Part shown: one piece after another, positions 51,380 to 60,299 of the stretch
Position numbering within the stretch: position 1 is the first letter of the stretch
Layout of the letters: each line of letters opens with the position of its first letter
Source: DATJPR01 sp963752915
Lineage (GTDB): Bacteria; Bacteroidota; Ignavibacteria; UBA10030; UBA6906
NCBI GenBank assembly: GCA_963752915.1
Contig: CAVVZZ010000002.1
Coordinates: 496,001 to 560,000, forward strand
Direction: 5' to 3'
DNA length: 64,000 bases
Translations under genes and position numbers: made by a program
Notes under the pieces: generated by a model
The model's input: the letters and a program-made list of their open reading frames with translations, nothing else
Told to the model about the DNA's origin: nothing
Database searches by the model: none

Positions 51380-53036
51380 CCGGGACGCTGACGTTGATCC
51401 CGCGATCTCCCGTTCTGATTAGGCCTGCGCCGTGGTCCTTGGCTGCGACCGCGGCGACGATCCGGTCCGTGCTGGTGCGCGGGCTCGATGATCAACTCCG
51501 CCGGGGTCGCCTGGACAGGGACCGGTTCATGGAGAAGGGATTCGTCGGGCGCGCTGCATATCAGCGATCTCCCGATGTACTGCTCGATCGCCGGGATTTG
51601 CTGGGCATCCATTTCGTCAGCAAAGCTGACCGATATCCCTTTCGCCCCCGCCCGCCCCGTTCTGCCGATCCGGTGGACATAATCGTCCGGGTTCAACGGC
51701 AGGTTATAATTGACGACATGACTGATGTCCTCGACGTGAAGCCCGCGCGCAGCGACATCCGTCGCCACGAGGACGCGGATCTTGCCTCCACGAAACGCTT
51801 CAAGTGTCTTGATGCGACGATCCTGCGCCACGTCCCCCGAGAGAAGTCCTGTGTTGATGCCAAGGGCGGCGAACCGCTGGGCAAGTTCCTGGCTGTGGTC
51901 TTTCCGATTCGCGAATACCAGGACGCGCTCCAGCCGGTCCCTCACGATAAGGTTGTACAGGACTTTGAATTTTTCTGTTTCCGTCACAACATAGACGACC
52001 TGATGCACGGTATCCGTTGCCACCTGCTCGGGATCGATCTCGATGGTGATCGCATCTTTCGTCCAGCGTGATGCAAGCCGGACAACATCGGGGGTGAGAG
52101 TCGCGCTGAAGAGCAGCGTCTGACGACGGGTCTTGGGCGGCGTGCTCTCGATGATCCGTCTCACATCAGGAATAAATCCCATATCGAGCATCCGGTCCGC
52201 CTCATCGATCACAAGGATCTCCACCTTGGAGAGCGACAGCCCGCCTTTTGACTTGAAGTCGAGCAGCCTCCCCGGCGTTGCCACCACGATGTCGACGGTC
52301 CCCTGTTCCAGCTGCCGCAATTGTTTCTGGTAGTCCATGCCGCCGTACACGGCGATCGTTCTGATTCCGGTGCAGTATTTCGAGAGGGACAGGGCATCCT
52401 TCTCGATCTGCATGACGAGTTCACGCGTCGGTGCGAGGATCAACGCCCGCGGCGCACCGGGCTTGCGGCCGGCCTCGTGCGGAGACTTCAGAAATGCACT
52501 GAGGATGGTGATGAGGAACGCCGCAGTTTTTCCCGTTCCGGTCTGCGCCTTCCCCGTCACATCAAGTCCTTCGAGAGTCTTCGGCAGAACTTCCGCCTGG
52601 ACCGGGGTGCAGTACCGAAAATCGAGCTCCGCGATGGCATGCATCACATCGGGAGGAAGGGCGAGGTCCTGAAACCTGCGATTTGCCCTCCACCTTCTCG
52701 ACCACGTACGATGCCGGGTTCCATGCTACAGGGGGGCGGGGCGGGCGGCGGGGCGGGCGGCGAAGGCGGGCGCGGCCTGGCAGCACGGGCGCTTGCTTGA
52801 TCGCGAGGGGAGGGTGGCTGAACGCGTGAAGCTCTTTGCTGATCGCGCGGCGCTTTTGGCGATCCGCGGGTCTCACGACGTTGCCGCGGCGCTTGCCGCT
52901 CGGCCGTCCCATGCGTAGAACGTAGTGCCTGCGGGGTGCGGAGTGGGACGACAGGCGTAATCTTGGGAGCACCTTCTCCCGAGGAGGAATTGCGCTTCTT
53001 GAACCAGCCTTTCACAGCGTCAAATAAACGACTCAA
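51376..53036 (-). CDS. DEAD-box RNA helicase, RhlB/RhlE-like (probable frame break near 52700)
   Basis: ATP-dependent RNA helicase. The core is intact: Q-motif remnant F-R-Y-C-T-P-V-Q, motif I A-Q-T-G-T-G-K-T, P-T-R-E-L, D-E-A-D, S-A-T, and motif VI H-R-I-G-R-T-G-R. The core frame opens only within the Q-motif (ATG 52647). Upstream, in another frame, an apparent N-terminal extension begins at TTG 53036 with GGAGGA 7 bases away (L-S-R-L-F-D-A-V-K-G-W-F-K-K) and runs through a Pro-rich linker. Adding one base near 52700 gives F-Q-D-L-A-L-P-P and a normal helicase start. The C-terminal tail is basic, as in RNA-binding helicases. Confidence 0.75.
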
Positions 53037-53130
53037 GACAGAATCCTCCGGAGGGTGATTGAATAAACCAGGCCAATGCATTCCAATATACAAGAAGCGA
53101 AATACATTTTCATGGGTCGGAAAAAGAAAA

Positions 53131-53161
53131 GCCGGCGATCTGCTGTACAGATCGCCGGCTC
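53131..53161 (-). terminator. Rho-independent terminator after the cytochrome gene
   Basis: AGCCGGCGATCTG (53131-53143) pairs perfectly with CAGATCGCCGGCT (53149-53161). On the minus strand it is followed by a T-rich tract (TTTTCTTTTTC). It ends the haem-porin / cytochrome transcript. Confidence 0.85.
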
Positions 53162-53190
53162 TCTTTCGACGACAGCCTGAAATCCGAGGG

Positions 53191-53604
53191 TCAGTTCTCC
53201 TTCGCCCCCTGGGCGATCCAGTCCTTCAGGATGGCCAGTTCCTCCGCAGAAAGGTGTTTCTGCTGCTTTTCCCCGCTGCTGAGTTTTCTTGCAAGGGGCA
53301 TCCGATCGCCAAACGAAGCGTTTCCGGTGACTTTCTGAATCAGGAGACTCTTGTCAGGGTTCCCCGGGACAACCGGCACCCCGTGCTTCCCGCCTTCCAT
53401 AATCGCCTGGTAGCTGTCAAGAGAAAGTTCGCTGGGATTATAGTTGTCTTCCGCGTGACAGGGGAGACAGTACTTCTTGACGATCGGCATCACGTCGGTC
53501 TTGAAGGACCGCTTCTGGGGGGTCACCTGGGCCGTACAGGTAATGCAGATGATTGTTGCTCCGATCAGAGCCATGCTCACACTTACCGTTCTCAATGATC
53601 CCAT
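53191..53604 (-). CDS. Periplasmic c-type cytochrome (planctomycete-type cytochrome c domain)
   Basis: A 137-residue exported monohaem cytochrome. Signal peptide, then the haem site C-L-P-C-H (Cys46, Cys49, His50) and a likely distal Met102 in G-D-R-M-P. The tail L-S-A-E-E-L-A-I-L-K-D-W-I-A-Q-G-A is characteristic of this domain. It lies 20 bp downstream of the haem-porin fusion gene and ends at a strong terminator, so the two are co-transcribed. It probably shuttles electrons in the periplasm. Confidence 0.88.
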   Translation of the reverse strand: MGSLRTVSVSMALIGATIICITCTAQVTPQKRSFKTDVMPIVKKYCLPCHAEDNYNPSELSLDSYQAIMEGGKHGVPVVPGNPDKSLLIQKVTGNASFGDRMPLARKLSSGEKQQKHLSAEELAILKDWIAQGAKEN

Positions 53605-53624
53605 AGGGCTGTTCTTTTCCTGTT

Positions 53625-54764
53625 TCAGAAATAGAGATGAAGTAGCATGTCGAATTCGTTTTGCAGATTCGCGTTTGCGCTGTGCAACACGCGATACAAC
53701 GGGCGCACTTCGACACCCGGGAAGGGAAAGAACTCGAAGCCCGCAGTGTACCGCGTGATGCTCCCCGTCTGCAAGTTGACGTCGGGGTCATAGAAATCGT
53801 ACGCCAGTTTCAGATCGAGCCCGGTGACAATCGGGTAGTCCCCTTCCAGATAACAGACGAAGGACTTCGTCGTCGGGAGATCACTGCGCAGCTGCATCCA
53901 GTCCGCCTCCCCGAACACGGCAAGGCGGCCGACGCTGAACGAGCCGAAGCCGCCGTACAGCGTGCTTTTCGGCGTCCCGGAAGTCGGCACGGTCGCGACC
54001 TGATTGATGAGTTGGAGGACCGATTGGGGAACGGTGGCGTTGTACCACACATTGCCACCAAGACCGAAATGGACTGGTCCATCCGCGCCGAACATTCCTT
54101 CAACGCGTCCGAGGTATGCTTTGGTGTTGACCTCAGCGGCACCGAACCCGTCTGTACTGTTGAACACGCCGCCGGTGACGGTGATCGGGCCGGGGGAGAC
54201 ATTGAGCTCGACACCCGTCAACTCAGGCCGTGCGAGCTCGGGGCTGAACCCGGTATAGGTGCGGATAAATGTCGTATGGTCATCGAGTTTCGTCCCGTAC
54301 GCCGGGACGAACTTCCCAACTTTCACCGAACCGTTCGCAGGAAGAACGCCGAGCAGCGCGAACACTTCGAAGCCGCTATACAGTCCCTTGTTGAAGAAGA
54401 GATTCACTTTGCGTGCGACCCGGAAATTCAGATACAAATCTCCCTGCATCTGGAAGAAGGCGTCGGTGGTCGCGCTGGTCGCCTTCTGGGAAAAATACAG
54501 GGTCCGGAAATCCGCCCCGACCCCGAGGACGTTTCCCAGGAGGTTCGAGAAATCGTCGATGGAATACTCTTTGGACCATTCCGGCACGGGGAGTTGCTCC
54601 CTTCCATATTGAACGCCGAATGCCTGTCGCATCTCACCACCCGAAGGGTTGATGTGGCAGGATTGGCACTTGGCGCCTGTCAGGACCGCGAAACGCGGGA
54701 GACTGAATGCCTGACTGAAACAAAAAAACGATGCTACGACTATGACTGCGTAGTTGATGCGCAT
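53625..54764 (-). CDS. Haem-porin fusion: c-type haem motif plus outer-membrane beta-barrel
   Basis: A 379-residue exported protein, started at ATG 54764 (M-R-I-N-Y-A-V-I-V-V); the longer frame upstream is noncoding shadow. Just after the signal peptide is one haem-attachment site C-Q-S-C-H (33-37) followed by N-P-S-G-G. The remaining ~330 residues are amphipathic beta-strands and the chain ends D-M-L-L-H-L-Y-F, a typical outer-membrane barrel terminus. The layout resembles the Cyc2 iron-oxidase architecture (N-terminal monohaem plus porin), but the sequence around the haem is different, so this is a Cyc2-like shape and not a claim of Cyc2. It follows an ECF sigma factor and precedes a c-type cytochrome. 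Confidence 0.75.
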   Translation of the reverse strand: MRINYAVIVVASFFCFSQAFSLPRFAVLTGAKCQSCHINPSGGEMRQAFGVQYGREQLPVPEWSKEYSIDDFSNLLGNVLGVGADFRTLYFSQKATSATTDAFFQMQGDLYLNFRVARKVNLFFNKGLYSGFEVFALLGVLPANGSVKVGKFVPAYGTKLDDHTTFIRTYTGFSPELARPELTGVELNVSPGPITVTGGVFNSTDGFGAAEVNTKAYLGRVEGMFGADGPVHFGLGGNVWYNATVPQSVLQLINQVATVPTSGTPKSTLYGGFGSFSVGRLAVFGEADWMQLRSDLPTTKSFVCYLEGDYPIVTGLDLKLAYDFYDPDVNLQTGSITRYTAGFEFFPFPGVEVRPLYRVLHSANANLQNEFDMLLHLYF

Positions 54765-54897
54765 GGTAGGCCTCGTCGGTTTGGGCAGGGAAATATACCC
54801 ACACCGGAAGTCCGGCGCAAGGACCGACGTGAACACATCCGCCGGCGGATTATCAGAACGTCTGCCGGAGGACGATGGTTCCGTGGAGCGACGTTGG

Positions 54898-55470
54898 TCA
54901 CGCTGCAGAGCGGACGTATCCTTCATTTCGGGCGTAATGGGAAAGCTGGCTCGAGAGCTGTTTCCGGGCCCGGTGAATCCTTGACCGGACGGTTCCAAGA
55001 GGCGCATTGGTGAACTCCGCGATTTCGTCGTACGAATATCCTTCGATCGCACTGAGCAACAGCGCCGTCTGATAGTCGGGCTGAAGTTCTTCGAGCGCCG
55101 TGGTGACTTCGTCACCAAGGACTGCCCTGTCCGGGGCGTCCTCTTCCAGCGCGGACGTGACAACGCGGATATGTCGCAACTCGTCGGGGTTCCACTCCGG
55201 TCGCGCCGCATCATCTTCGAAATCTACGGCAACCGGTTGAAGCCTCTTTCGCCTGCAATCGTTGATGAAACAGTGCTTGCAGATCTGGTAGAGCCAGGCA
55301 CGACAGTTCGTGCCCTGCTGGTAGGAATCGAAATGCCGGAATGCTTTGAGCATTGTGTCCTGAACGAGATCTTCCGCACGCTGGTGGTCTTTGCATAGGG
55401 ACATCGCATATTCCCGTAATGACTGCAGATGCGGCAGCGCTTCCCGTTTGAATCCCTGGGTGACGTCCAT
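54898..55470 (-). CDS. ECF RNA polymerase sigma factor
   Basis: A 190-residue ECF-type sigma factor, started at ATG 55470 (M-D-V-T-Q-G-F-K) with AGAGGA upstream. Region 2 is A-E-D-L-V-Q-D-T-M-L-K-A-F-R-H-F; region 4 is Y-S-Y-D-E-I-A-E-F-T-N-A-P-L-G-T-V-R-S-R-I-H-R-A-R. No anti-sigma gene follows; the next gene, 133 bp downstream, is the haem-porin fusion. It is a paralogue of the sigma factor at 59153. Confidence 0.88.
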   Translation of the reverse strand: MDVTQGFKREALPHLQSLREYAMSLCKDHQRAEDLVQDTMLKAFRHFDSYQQGTNCRAWLYQICKHCFINDCRRKRLQPVAVDFEDDAARPEWNPDELRHIRVVTSALEEDAPDRAVLGDEVTTALEELQPDYQTALLLSAIEGYSYDEIAEFTNAPLGTVRSRIHRARKQLSSQLSHYARNEGYVRSAA

Positions 55471-55643
55471 GGCATTCCTCTCGCAGTGGTTTTCTTGATG
55501 CAACCACATGCTCAAGCAGCGTGCCATCGTGAGCGAAGCCCTTGAAGGCCAATACCGGGGCGTATTGTGAAGTGTGAAGGGAGGGGTGTGGCTTGCCTGC
55601 TACAACGAGGAGTTGTGAAGCGTGGATCGGTGTGGCGTACGGG

Positions 55644-57912
55644 CTACAGCCGGGGCGATTTTCTCAGCCGCAGGGAGTTGCTGACAACGCTGACCGAGCT
55701 GAATGCCATTGCGATTGCACCAATCATGGGATTGAGAAGACCGAGCGCGGCGAGTGGGATGCCGACCATGTTGTAGATGAATGCCCAAAAGAGATTCTGT
55801 CGAATGATCCGAAGCGTGCGCCGGGAAAGAACGAACGCCTCATGGACGCCTCCAAGATCATCGCGCATCAGGATAATGTCCGCCGCTTCTGCTGCGATCG
55901 CAGTTCCCTTTCCCATCGCAATGCCGACGTCGGCCTGCGCAAGTGCCGGCGCGTCGTTGATGCCGTCGCCGACCATCGCGACCACAGCGCCGTTCCTCTG
56001 GAGCGATTTGACTTTCTCTGCTTTCCCCCCGGGGGGGACTTCCGCAAAGACTGTTTCGATCCCGGCGGCAAGGGCAATTGCAGACGCCGTTCTCCCATTG
56101 TCACCGCTGATCATCGCGACCGACAAGCCTGCGTGTTGAAGGCGGGCCACCGCCCCTGCAGCGCCGTCTTTGAGACGATCGGCGATTGCAATCGCTCCCC
56201 CTAGCTGTCCGTCGATCGCGACCAGGAGGACCGTGTTGCCGTGATTGAGCATCCCGTCCCACCGCGACCTGTTCGAAGCGTCGGGAAAGCCATTCGCGGA
56301 GAGGAATGCCGGCGTCCCAGCAATAATCCTGCGCCCATCGACATTCCCCATAACTCCTCCGCCCGGCGTCGCCTGGACTTCGGTCGGGTTCGAAAGGGAT
56401 ACTCCGGTGATGTGTGCTTCCTGTACGATCGCTTTCGCCAGCGGGTGTTCCGAGGCCTGCTCGAGTGACGCTGCAGCCCGGAGCACTGACGTGCGATCAA
56501 ACGGGTTCAGCGGGGCGATATCTGTGACTCGCGGGGTCCCTTCGGTCAGGGTCCCCGTTTTGTCAAATAGTACAACGGTAACGTCGCGCGCCCGTTCGAG
56601 GCTTTCAATATTCCGGATCAGGATTCCGCGGCGGGCTGCAGAACCCGTCCCGACCATAATCGCAGTCGGCGTTGCGAGACCGAGTGCGCAGGGACAGGCA
56701 ATAATGAGCACTGCGATGAAGTTCATCATCGACGCCGTGAACCCGGCGTTCACGAAGAAGAACCACACGATGAATGTTCCGAGTGCGATTGACACCACCG
56801 CCGGAACAAACACCGCGGCAACCTTGTCGGCAAGCGCCTGCACCGGTGCCTTTGCCGCCTGAGCGTCTTCGACGAGCTGAACGATGTGGGCGAGCACAGT
56901 GTCCGCTCCCACCGCGTTCGCGGTCATCGTGACGCTCCCTGTCGTATTCACTGTCCCGCCGATCAGAGCGTCGCCCGGCTTCTTTTCCACCGGCATGCTT
57001 TCGCCGGTGAGAAGAGCCTCGTTCACGGCGGAAGTGCCGTCGAGAACGCTTCCGTCGACCGGGATCGCCTCTCCGGGGCGAATCAATAGAATGTCTCCCG
57101 GAATGATCTGACCGATCGGAATGTCCTGGGGAGAGCCGTCCCGCAGAACGTGCGCCGTCCGCGGTTGCAGTAGACGCAAGTTGTCGGATCGCCGAGGAGG
57201 CTTTGCGTTTTGCGTTCGCTTCAAGGAATTTCCCGAAGAGAATAAGCGAAATGATCGTCGCCGCGGTGTCGAAGTAGATGTCTCCGGGATGCTCCAACCC
57301 AAGCCAGTGCGGGAAGAGACTTGCCACGCTGCTGTAGAGGTACGCCGCCCCCGTGCCGACTGCGACCAGAGTGTTCATGTCGGCCGTTCCGTGCCGCAGG
57401 GCTGCGATAAACCCCTTGAAAAACCTGCGCCCGGGGCCGAAGAGAATCGGGGTCGTGAGAAGGAATTCGATCGTGGAGGTGTCGCCACGGGACAACGGAA
57501 TATGCTCCATGTACCAATCGGTCATTGACACCATCGCGATGACCATCACGGGGATCGTAAGGGCGATGCTGATGAGAAGGTCGCGAAGGAGGGCATTCCG
57601 CGTGAGGTCTGCAGGGTCTGGTTCGCTGGTTTCCTGGCCGGCTGCCACCGAAGGCATTCGAAGGGTATATCCTGCGTCAGCAACCGCTTCCCGGAGAGCG
57701 TCCACCGAAACCCTCGCCGGGTCGAAGCGCACCGTCGCCTTTTCCGTGGCAAGGTTGACCGACGCGTTTTCGACGCCGTTCATCTTCTTCAGTGTTTTCT
57801 CGACCCGCGCGACGCAGCTTGCGCAGGTCATCCCCTCCACAGGAAGAGAGAGCACGGTAATGGAAGGCGCCGAAGGCGGGTTACCCATCTCGTGTTGCTT
57901 TTCGGTGCTCAT
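55644..57912 (-). CDS. copA: Copper-translocating P-type ATPase CopA (one frame break)
   Basis: Exports Cu(I) across the inner membrane. One HMA domain with G-M-T-C-A-S-C (Cys30, Cys33), then eight transmembrane helices, C-P-C in the ion path, phosphorylation motif D-K-T-G-T, S-E-H-P-L-A, and G-D-G-I-N-D. About 755 residues after repair. The frame shifts near 57171: one extra base in T-C-T-A-C-T-G; removing it restores Q-L-A-S-L-Q-P-R-T-A-H-V as in other CopA proteins. It is co-transcribed with the alkylation-repair-like gene and copZ upstream. Confidence 0.88.
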
Positions 57913-58672
57913 GGTGTCGTATAATGTTCATTGCCGTTACGCCGCGCAATTCCTTTGCTGCGTCGCCGCCGATCCATCGGGCCGCACGGTCCTCCCGCGC
58001 CCTGAGCCGTTCGGCAAGGTCGAGAGCGATGCTGTGCAGCGCAAGATTTCTTTTGCCGATTTGCCTGAGCGCCCAATTCACGGCCTTTCTGACCATGGGG
58101 CGATCATCGGATGCTTCCGCCTCGATCCGATCGAAAAACTTCTGAAACGACTGGTCCGCGGCATCCTTGTCCGCCACCGCAAGCCGGGCCATCAGGCTGA
58201 ACCCCGCCCGCTTGACGAACTCTGCATCCTTCCTGCTCCATTCGACGGCTTTCGACCACGCGAGCGGTGAGTCCTCGAAGAGATTCGCACAACACTGATC
58301 GCATACGTCCCATGAGTCAAACTGCGCGACCCAACGGTCCATCTTCCTGCCGGTCAGTCTGTCGGGTTCGTCGATCATGCTTGCAAGAATTCTTGCTTCA
58401 TGGAGACCCGACGTCCAGAGGCGATCGGCAACACTGTGGTCGCGGCCGCACTGCCTGGCGACCTGGCGGAGAACTGGTATCGGGATGCCGAGCGTGTGAC
58501 AGGGATTGATCCCAAACCGCGCCATCCCTTCCACGTTTGCGGGATTGGCATGTGCCTTCAGGAGTGCGACGATTTCCCCCGCGCGTACATCGGCGCCGTC
58601 AGCCGATAACGACTTCGTAGCCGGCTTCTTTGACCGCTTCCGTAAGTTTCTCGCTGCGGACCTTTGTTTCAT
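57881..58672 (-). CDS. DNA-alkylation-repair (AlkD-like, HEAT-repeat) protein
   Basis: An all-helical HEAT-like repeat protein of the DNA alkylation repair family, which removes bulky alkylated bases. Visible motifs are G-M-A-R-F-G-I-N-P, W-T-S-G-L-H-E-A-R-I-L-A, W-D-V-C-D-Q-C-C and N-W-A-L-R-Q-I-G-K-R-N. The frame opens at 58672 inside copZ, a 74-bp overlap. A better start, ATG 58590 just after the copZ stop, is one base out of frame; adding one G to the GGGGG run behind it would bring it in frame. That would give M-Y-A-R-G-E-I-V. It overlaps copA by 32 bp. Confidence 0.78.
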   Translation of the reverse strand: MKQRSAARNLRKRSKKPATKSLSADGADVRAGEIVALLKAHANPANVEGMARFGINPCHTLGIPIPVLRQVARQCGRDHSVADRLWTSGLHEARILASMIDEPDRLTGRKMDRWVAQFDSWDVCDQCCANLFEDSPLAWSKAVEWSRKDAEFVKRAGFSLMARLAVADKDAADQSFQKFFDRIEAEASDDRPMVRKAVNWALRQIGKRNLALHSIALDLAERLRAREDRAARWIGGDAAKELRGVTAMNIIRHHEHRKATRDG

Positions 58673-58805
58673 CGATATCCACCGATGCTGAGCCGATTTG
58701 AACGTCGTTCACTTTTACTCCCGGGAGCTTTTCGAGCTCTTTTCGGACTGCCATAACACAGTGATGGCACGACATGCCGCCGATGTGCAATTCTACGTGA
58801 GTCAT
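58599..58805 (-). CDS. copZ: Copper chaperone CopZ (HMA protein)
   Basis: A 68-residue heavy-metal-associated domain with G-M-S-C-H-H-C (Cys13, Cys16), the Cu(I)-binding motif. It delivers copper to CopA. It is the first gene of the copZ - alkylation repair - copA set. The Shine-Dalgarno is weak. Confidence 0.92.
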   Translation of the reverse strand: MTHVELHIGGMSCHHCVMAVRKELEKLPGVKVNDVQIGSASVDIDETKVRSEKLTEAVKEAGYEVVIG

Positions 58806-59093
58806 ACGTTTCTGCTTTCGTGTGTCAATTCCTGCGGGAAATCCCCGTGTCGGAGAGATCCCTCCTGGAATATAGGATGCGGAAAAGCGGGGTGAGGGTC
58901 AAGCGCGGTGGGAAGAACAGGAGGGGAATTCAGATTTCTGATATCAGGTATCTGATATCTGAATTCGAATCGGCGTGACAAAACTCAGGACATTGAGATT
59001 TCGGAATTGAGCAAGGAGTTGTCTTTCTCCTGGTTTCATGATGCTCACTTCTTACTGCATACGTCCTACTGCCTACTCCTGGACGGAAAAAGA
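58806..59093. other. Intergenic region with a long near-palindrome
   Basis: About 290 bp upstream of copZ without a gene. The near-palindrome 58926-58966 is annotated separately. From about 59040 to 59080 there is pyrimidine-rich repetitive text (TCCTACTGCCTACTCCT) similar to that at 60250-60290. Confidence 0.45.
58926..58966. repeat. 41-bp near-palindrome with GAATTCAGAT ends
   Basis: The element starts GAATTCAGAT and ends ATCTGAATTC, with CTGATATC-type inner repeats. It lies about 120 bp upstream of copZ on the shared intergenic stretch. It could be an operator for a copper regulator, a mobile-element relic, or a cruciform. Confidence 0.45.
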
Positions 59094-59126
59094 AAGCCGT
59101 GGACGAACAACAGTCGTCCACGGCTT
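59094..59126 (-). terminator. Rho-independent terminator after the second ECF sigma gene
   Basis: AAGCCGTGGACGA (59094-59106) pairs perfectly with TCGTCCACGGCTT (59114-59126). On the minus strand it is followed by TTTCTTTTT. Confidence 0.85.
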
Positions 59127-59152
59127 CAGCGGAATCGCACGATCAATGTTTC

Positions 59153-59755
59153 TCAGGAGTGCGCGATTGCGAAGTCCTGATCGGTGAAATTCTCCGCCAC
59201 CGAATATCCGCGCGAACGCGCGTAGCTTTTCAGTTTTGAGAAGAGAATTGCACGTGCGCGGTGGAGTCGCGAACGGACGGTCCCGATCGGGATCTCCAGT
59301 GCATCGGCGATTTCTTCATACGGGAGATCGTCGACATCACGCAGCACGATGACACTTTTGAATTTCTCCGGAAGGGATGCGATAGCGCCTGCGATCTCGT
59401 CATCGAAAAGCTCGCCGTTGATTTGCCGGCGCAACGATGTCTCCTCTTCCTCCCTCGGCAGCATCTGATATGCAGAGATCTGCTCGTCATATTCGACCAG
59501 ATCCGGGAGTCTCTTGACCCTCCGATACTCGTTGATAAACGTGTTGCGCATGATCCTATAGAGCCAGGCACGCGCATTTGTGCCGTCTTCAAATTTGTCG
59601 AAGAACCTGAACGCCTTCAAATACGTCTCCTGAAGCAGGTCGCTCGCCGTGTCGTGGTCGCCCGAAAGATACAGGGCGTAACTGTAGAGAACATCCATGT
59701 GGGGGACCATGACCTTTTCGAACTTCACCTGTTTTGAGTCAGATATTTGTCTCAT
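59153..59755 (-). CDS. ECF RNA polymerase sigma factor
   Basis: A 200-residue ECF sigma factor. Region 2 is A-S-D-L-L-Q-E-T-Y-L-K-A-F-R-F-F with the -10-recognition part D-G-T-N-A-R-A-W-L-Y-R-I; region 4 is Y-E-E-I-A-D-A-L-E-I-P-I-G-T-V-R-S-R-L-H-R-A-R. The C-terminal tail Y-A-R-S-R-G-Y resembles the Y-A-R-N-E-G-Y of the other sigma factor in the window. It has its own consensus promoter and terminator, and no anti-sigma gene beside it. Confidence 0.92.
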   Translation of the reverse strand: MRQISDSKQVKFEKVMVPHMDVLYSYALYLSGDHDTASDLLQETYLKAFRFFDKFEDGTNARAWLYRIMRNTFINEYRRVKRLPDLVEYDEQISAYQMLPREEEETSLRRQINGELFDDEIAGAIASLPEKFKSVIVLRDVDDLPYEEIADALEIPIGTVRSRLHRARAILFSKLKSYARSRGYSVAENFTDQDFAIAHS

Positions 59756-59828
59756 GGAATCCTCTGATGTTCAGGAGAGGGGGGGTGAACATCGGTTGAA
59801 ATGTTCGTTTTGTACGATATCTACGTTT

Positions 59829-59857
59829 AGTATACGGAACCGCCTTGGTTTTGTCAA
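59829..59857 (-). promoter_or_regulatory. Sigma70-type promoter for the ECF sigma gene
   Basis: On the minus strand: TTGACA (59852-59857), 17-base spacer, TATACT (59829-59834). The start point is near 59822. Confidence 0.78.
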
Positions 59858-60103
59858 GAGGAAAGTGGACTTTTTTTGTCATGTATCCAATAACGGCAAT
59901 AAAGGGCATCGTGTCTCGGAACCAGGTGCTAAAGTGGAAAAAGGCGAGGAAATCATTGTAGAAACCGCACTATTTCAGTCCCAGGGCTCACAATGTCGAG
60001 CAATCGTTAGATGCGGGAAAGCAGAAATGCGTTTAATGGAGAGCGGCTCTGTCACCTATGTTTGATCGATTGCATGATAACGCGGGGGGAGGGACATAAC
60101 CAA

Positions 60104-60159
60104 ATTTTAGATTTTAGATTTTAGATTTTAGATTTTAGATTTTAGATTTTAGATTTTAA
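60104..60159. repeat. Heptanucleotide tandem repeat (ATTTTAG)n
   Basis: Seven perfect copies of ATTTTAG (60104-60152) plus a degenerate eighth. It lies in the 540-bp noncoding stretch between the sigma factor gene and the TPR gene. Such a repeat can vary in copy number but sits outside any gene or clear promoter. Confidence 0.9.
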
Positions 60160-60197
60160 AGTTTAGAGTTTAGAGTCTACGCAAGGGTCCACAAACT

Positions 60198-60232
60198 GAC
60201 AAAGCCGCTCCAAAATCGCGAGCGGCTTTGTC
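60198..60232 (-). terminator. Hairpin after the TPR gene
   Basis: GACAAAGCCGCTC (60198-60210) pairs perfectly with GAGCGGCTTTGTC (60220-60232). The A/T pairs near the stem base could serve a bidirectional terminator. It ends the TonB-PstS-TPR transcript. Confidence 0.65.
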
Positions 60233-60299
60233 CGTCACAGTGAATCGCTTCCTTCCTACCTCCTACGTCGTACTTCCTACTGCCTGCAGTTCCAGCCTC

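Noticed and set aside
53661..55013. 450-codon plus-strand open frame over the haem-porin gene
   Set aside because: Shadow: the minus strand encodes the haem-porin fusion with a signal peptide and haem motif.
55567..55776. Small gene upstream of copA
   Set aside because: The 69-codon plus-strand frame overlaps the copA 3' end and has no ribosome site or family features.
57100..57250. Programmed frameshifting in copA
   Set aside because: E. coli copA uses a slippery site near the first HMA domain to make a short product. Here the break is later and cured by removing one base, with no slippery heptamer seen.
60104..60159. CRISPR-like repeat
   Set aside because: The unit is only 7 bases with no spacers and no cas genes nearby, so it is a simple tandem repeat.
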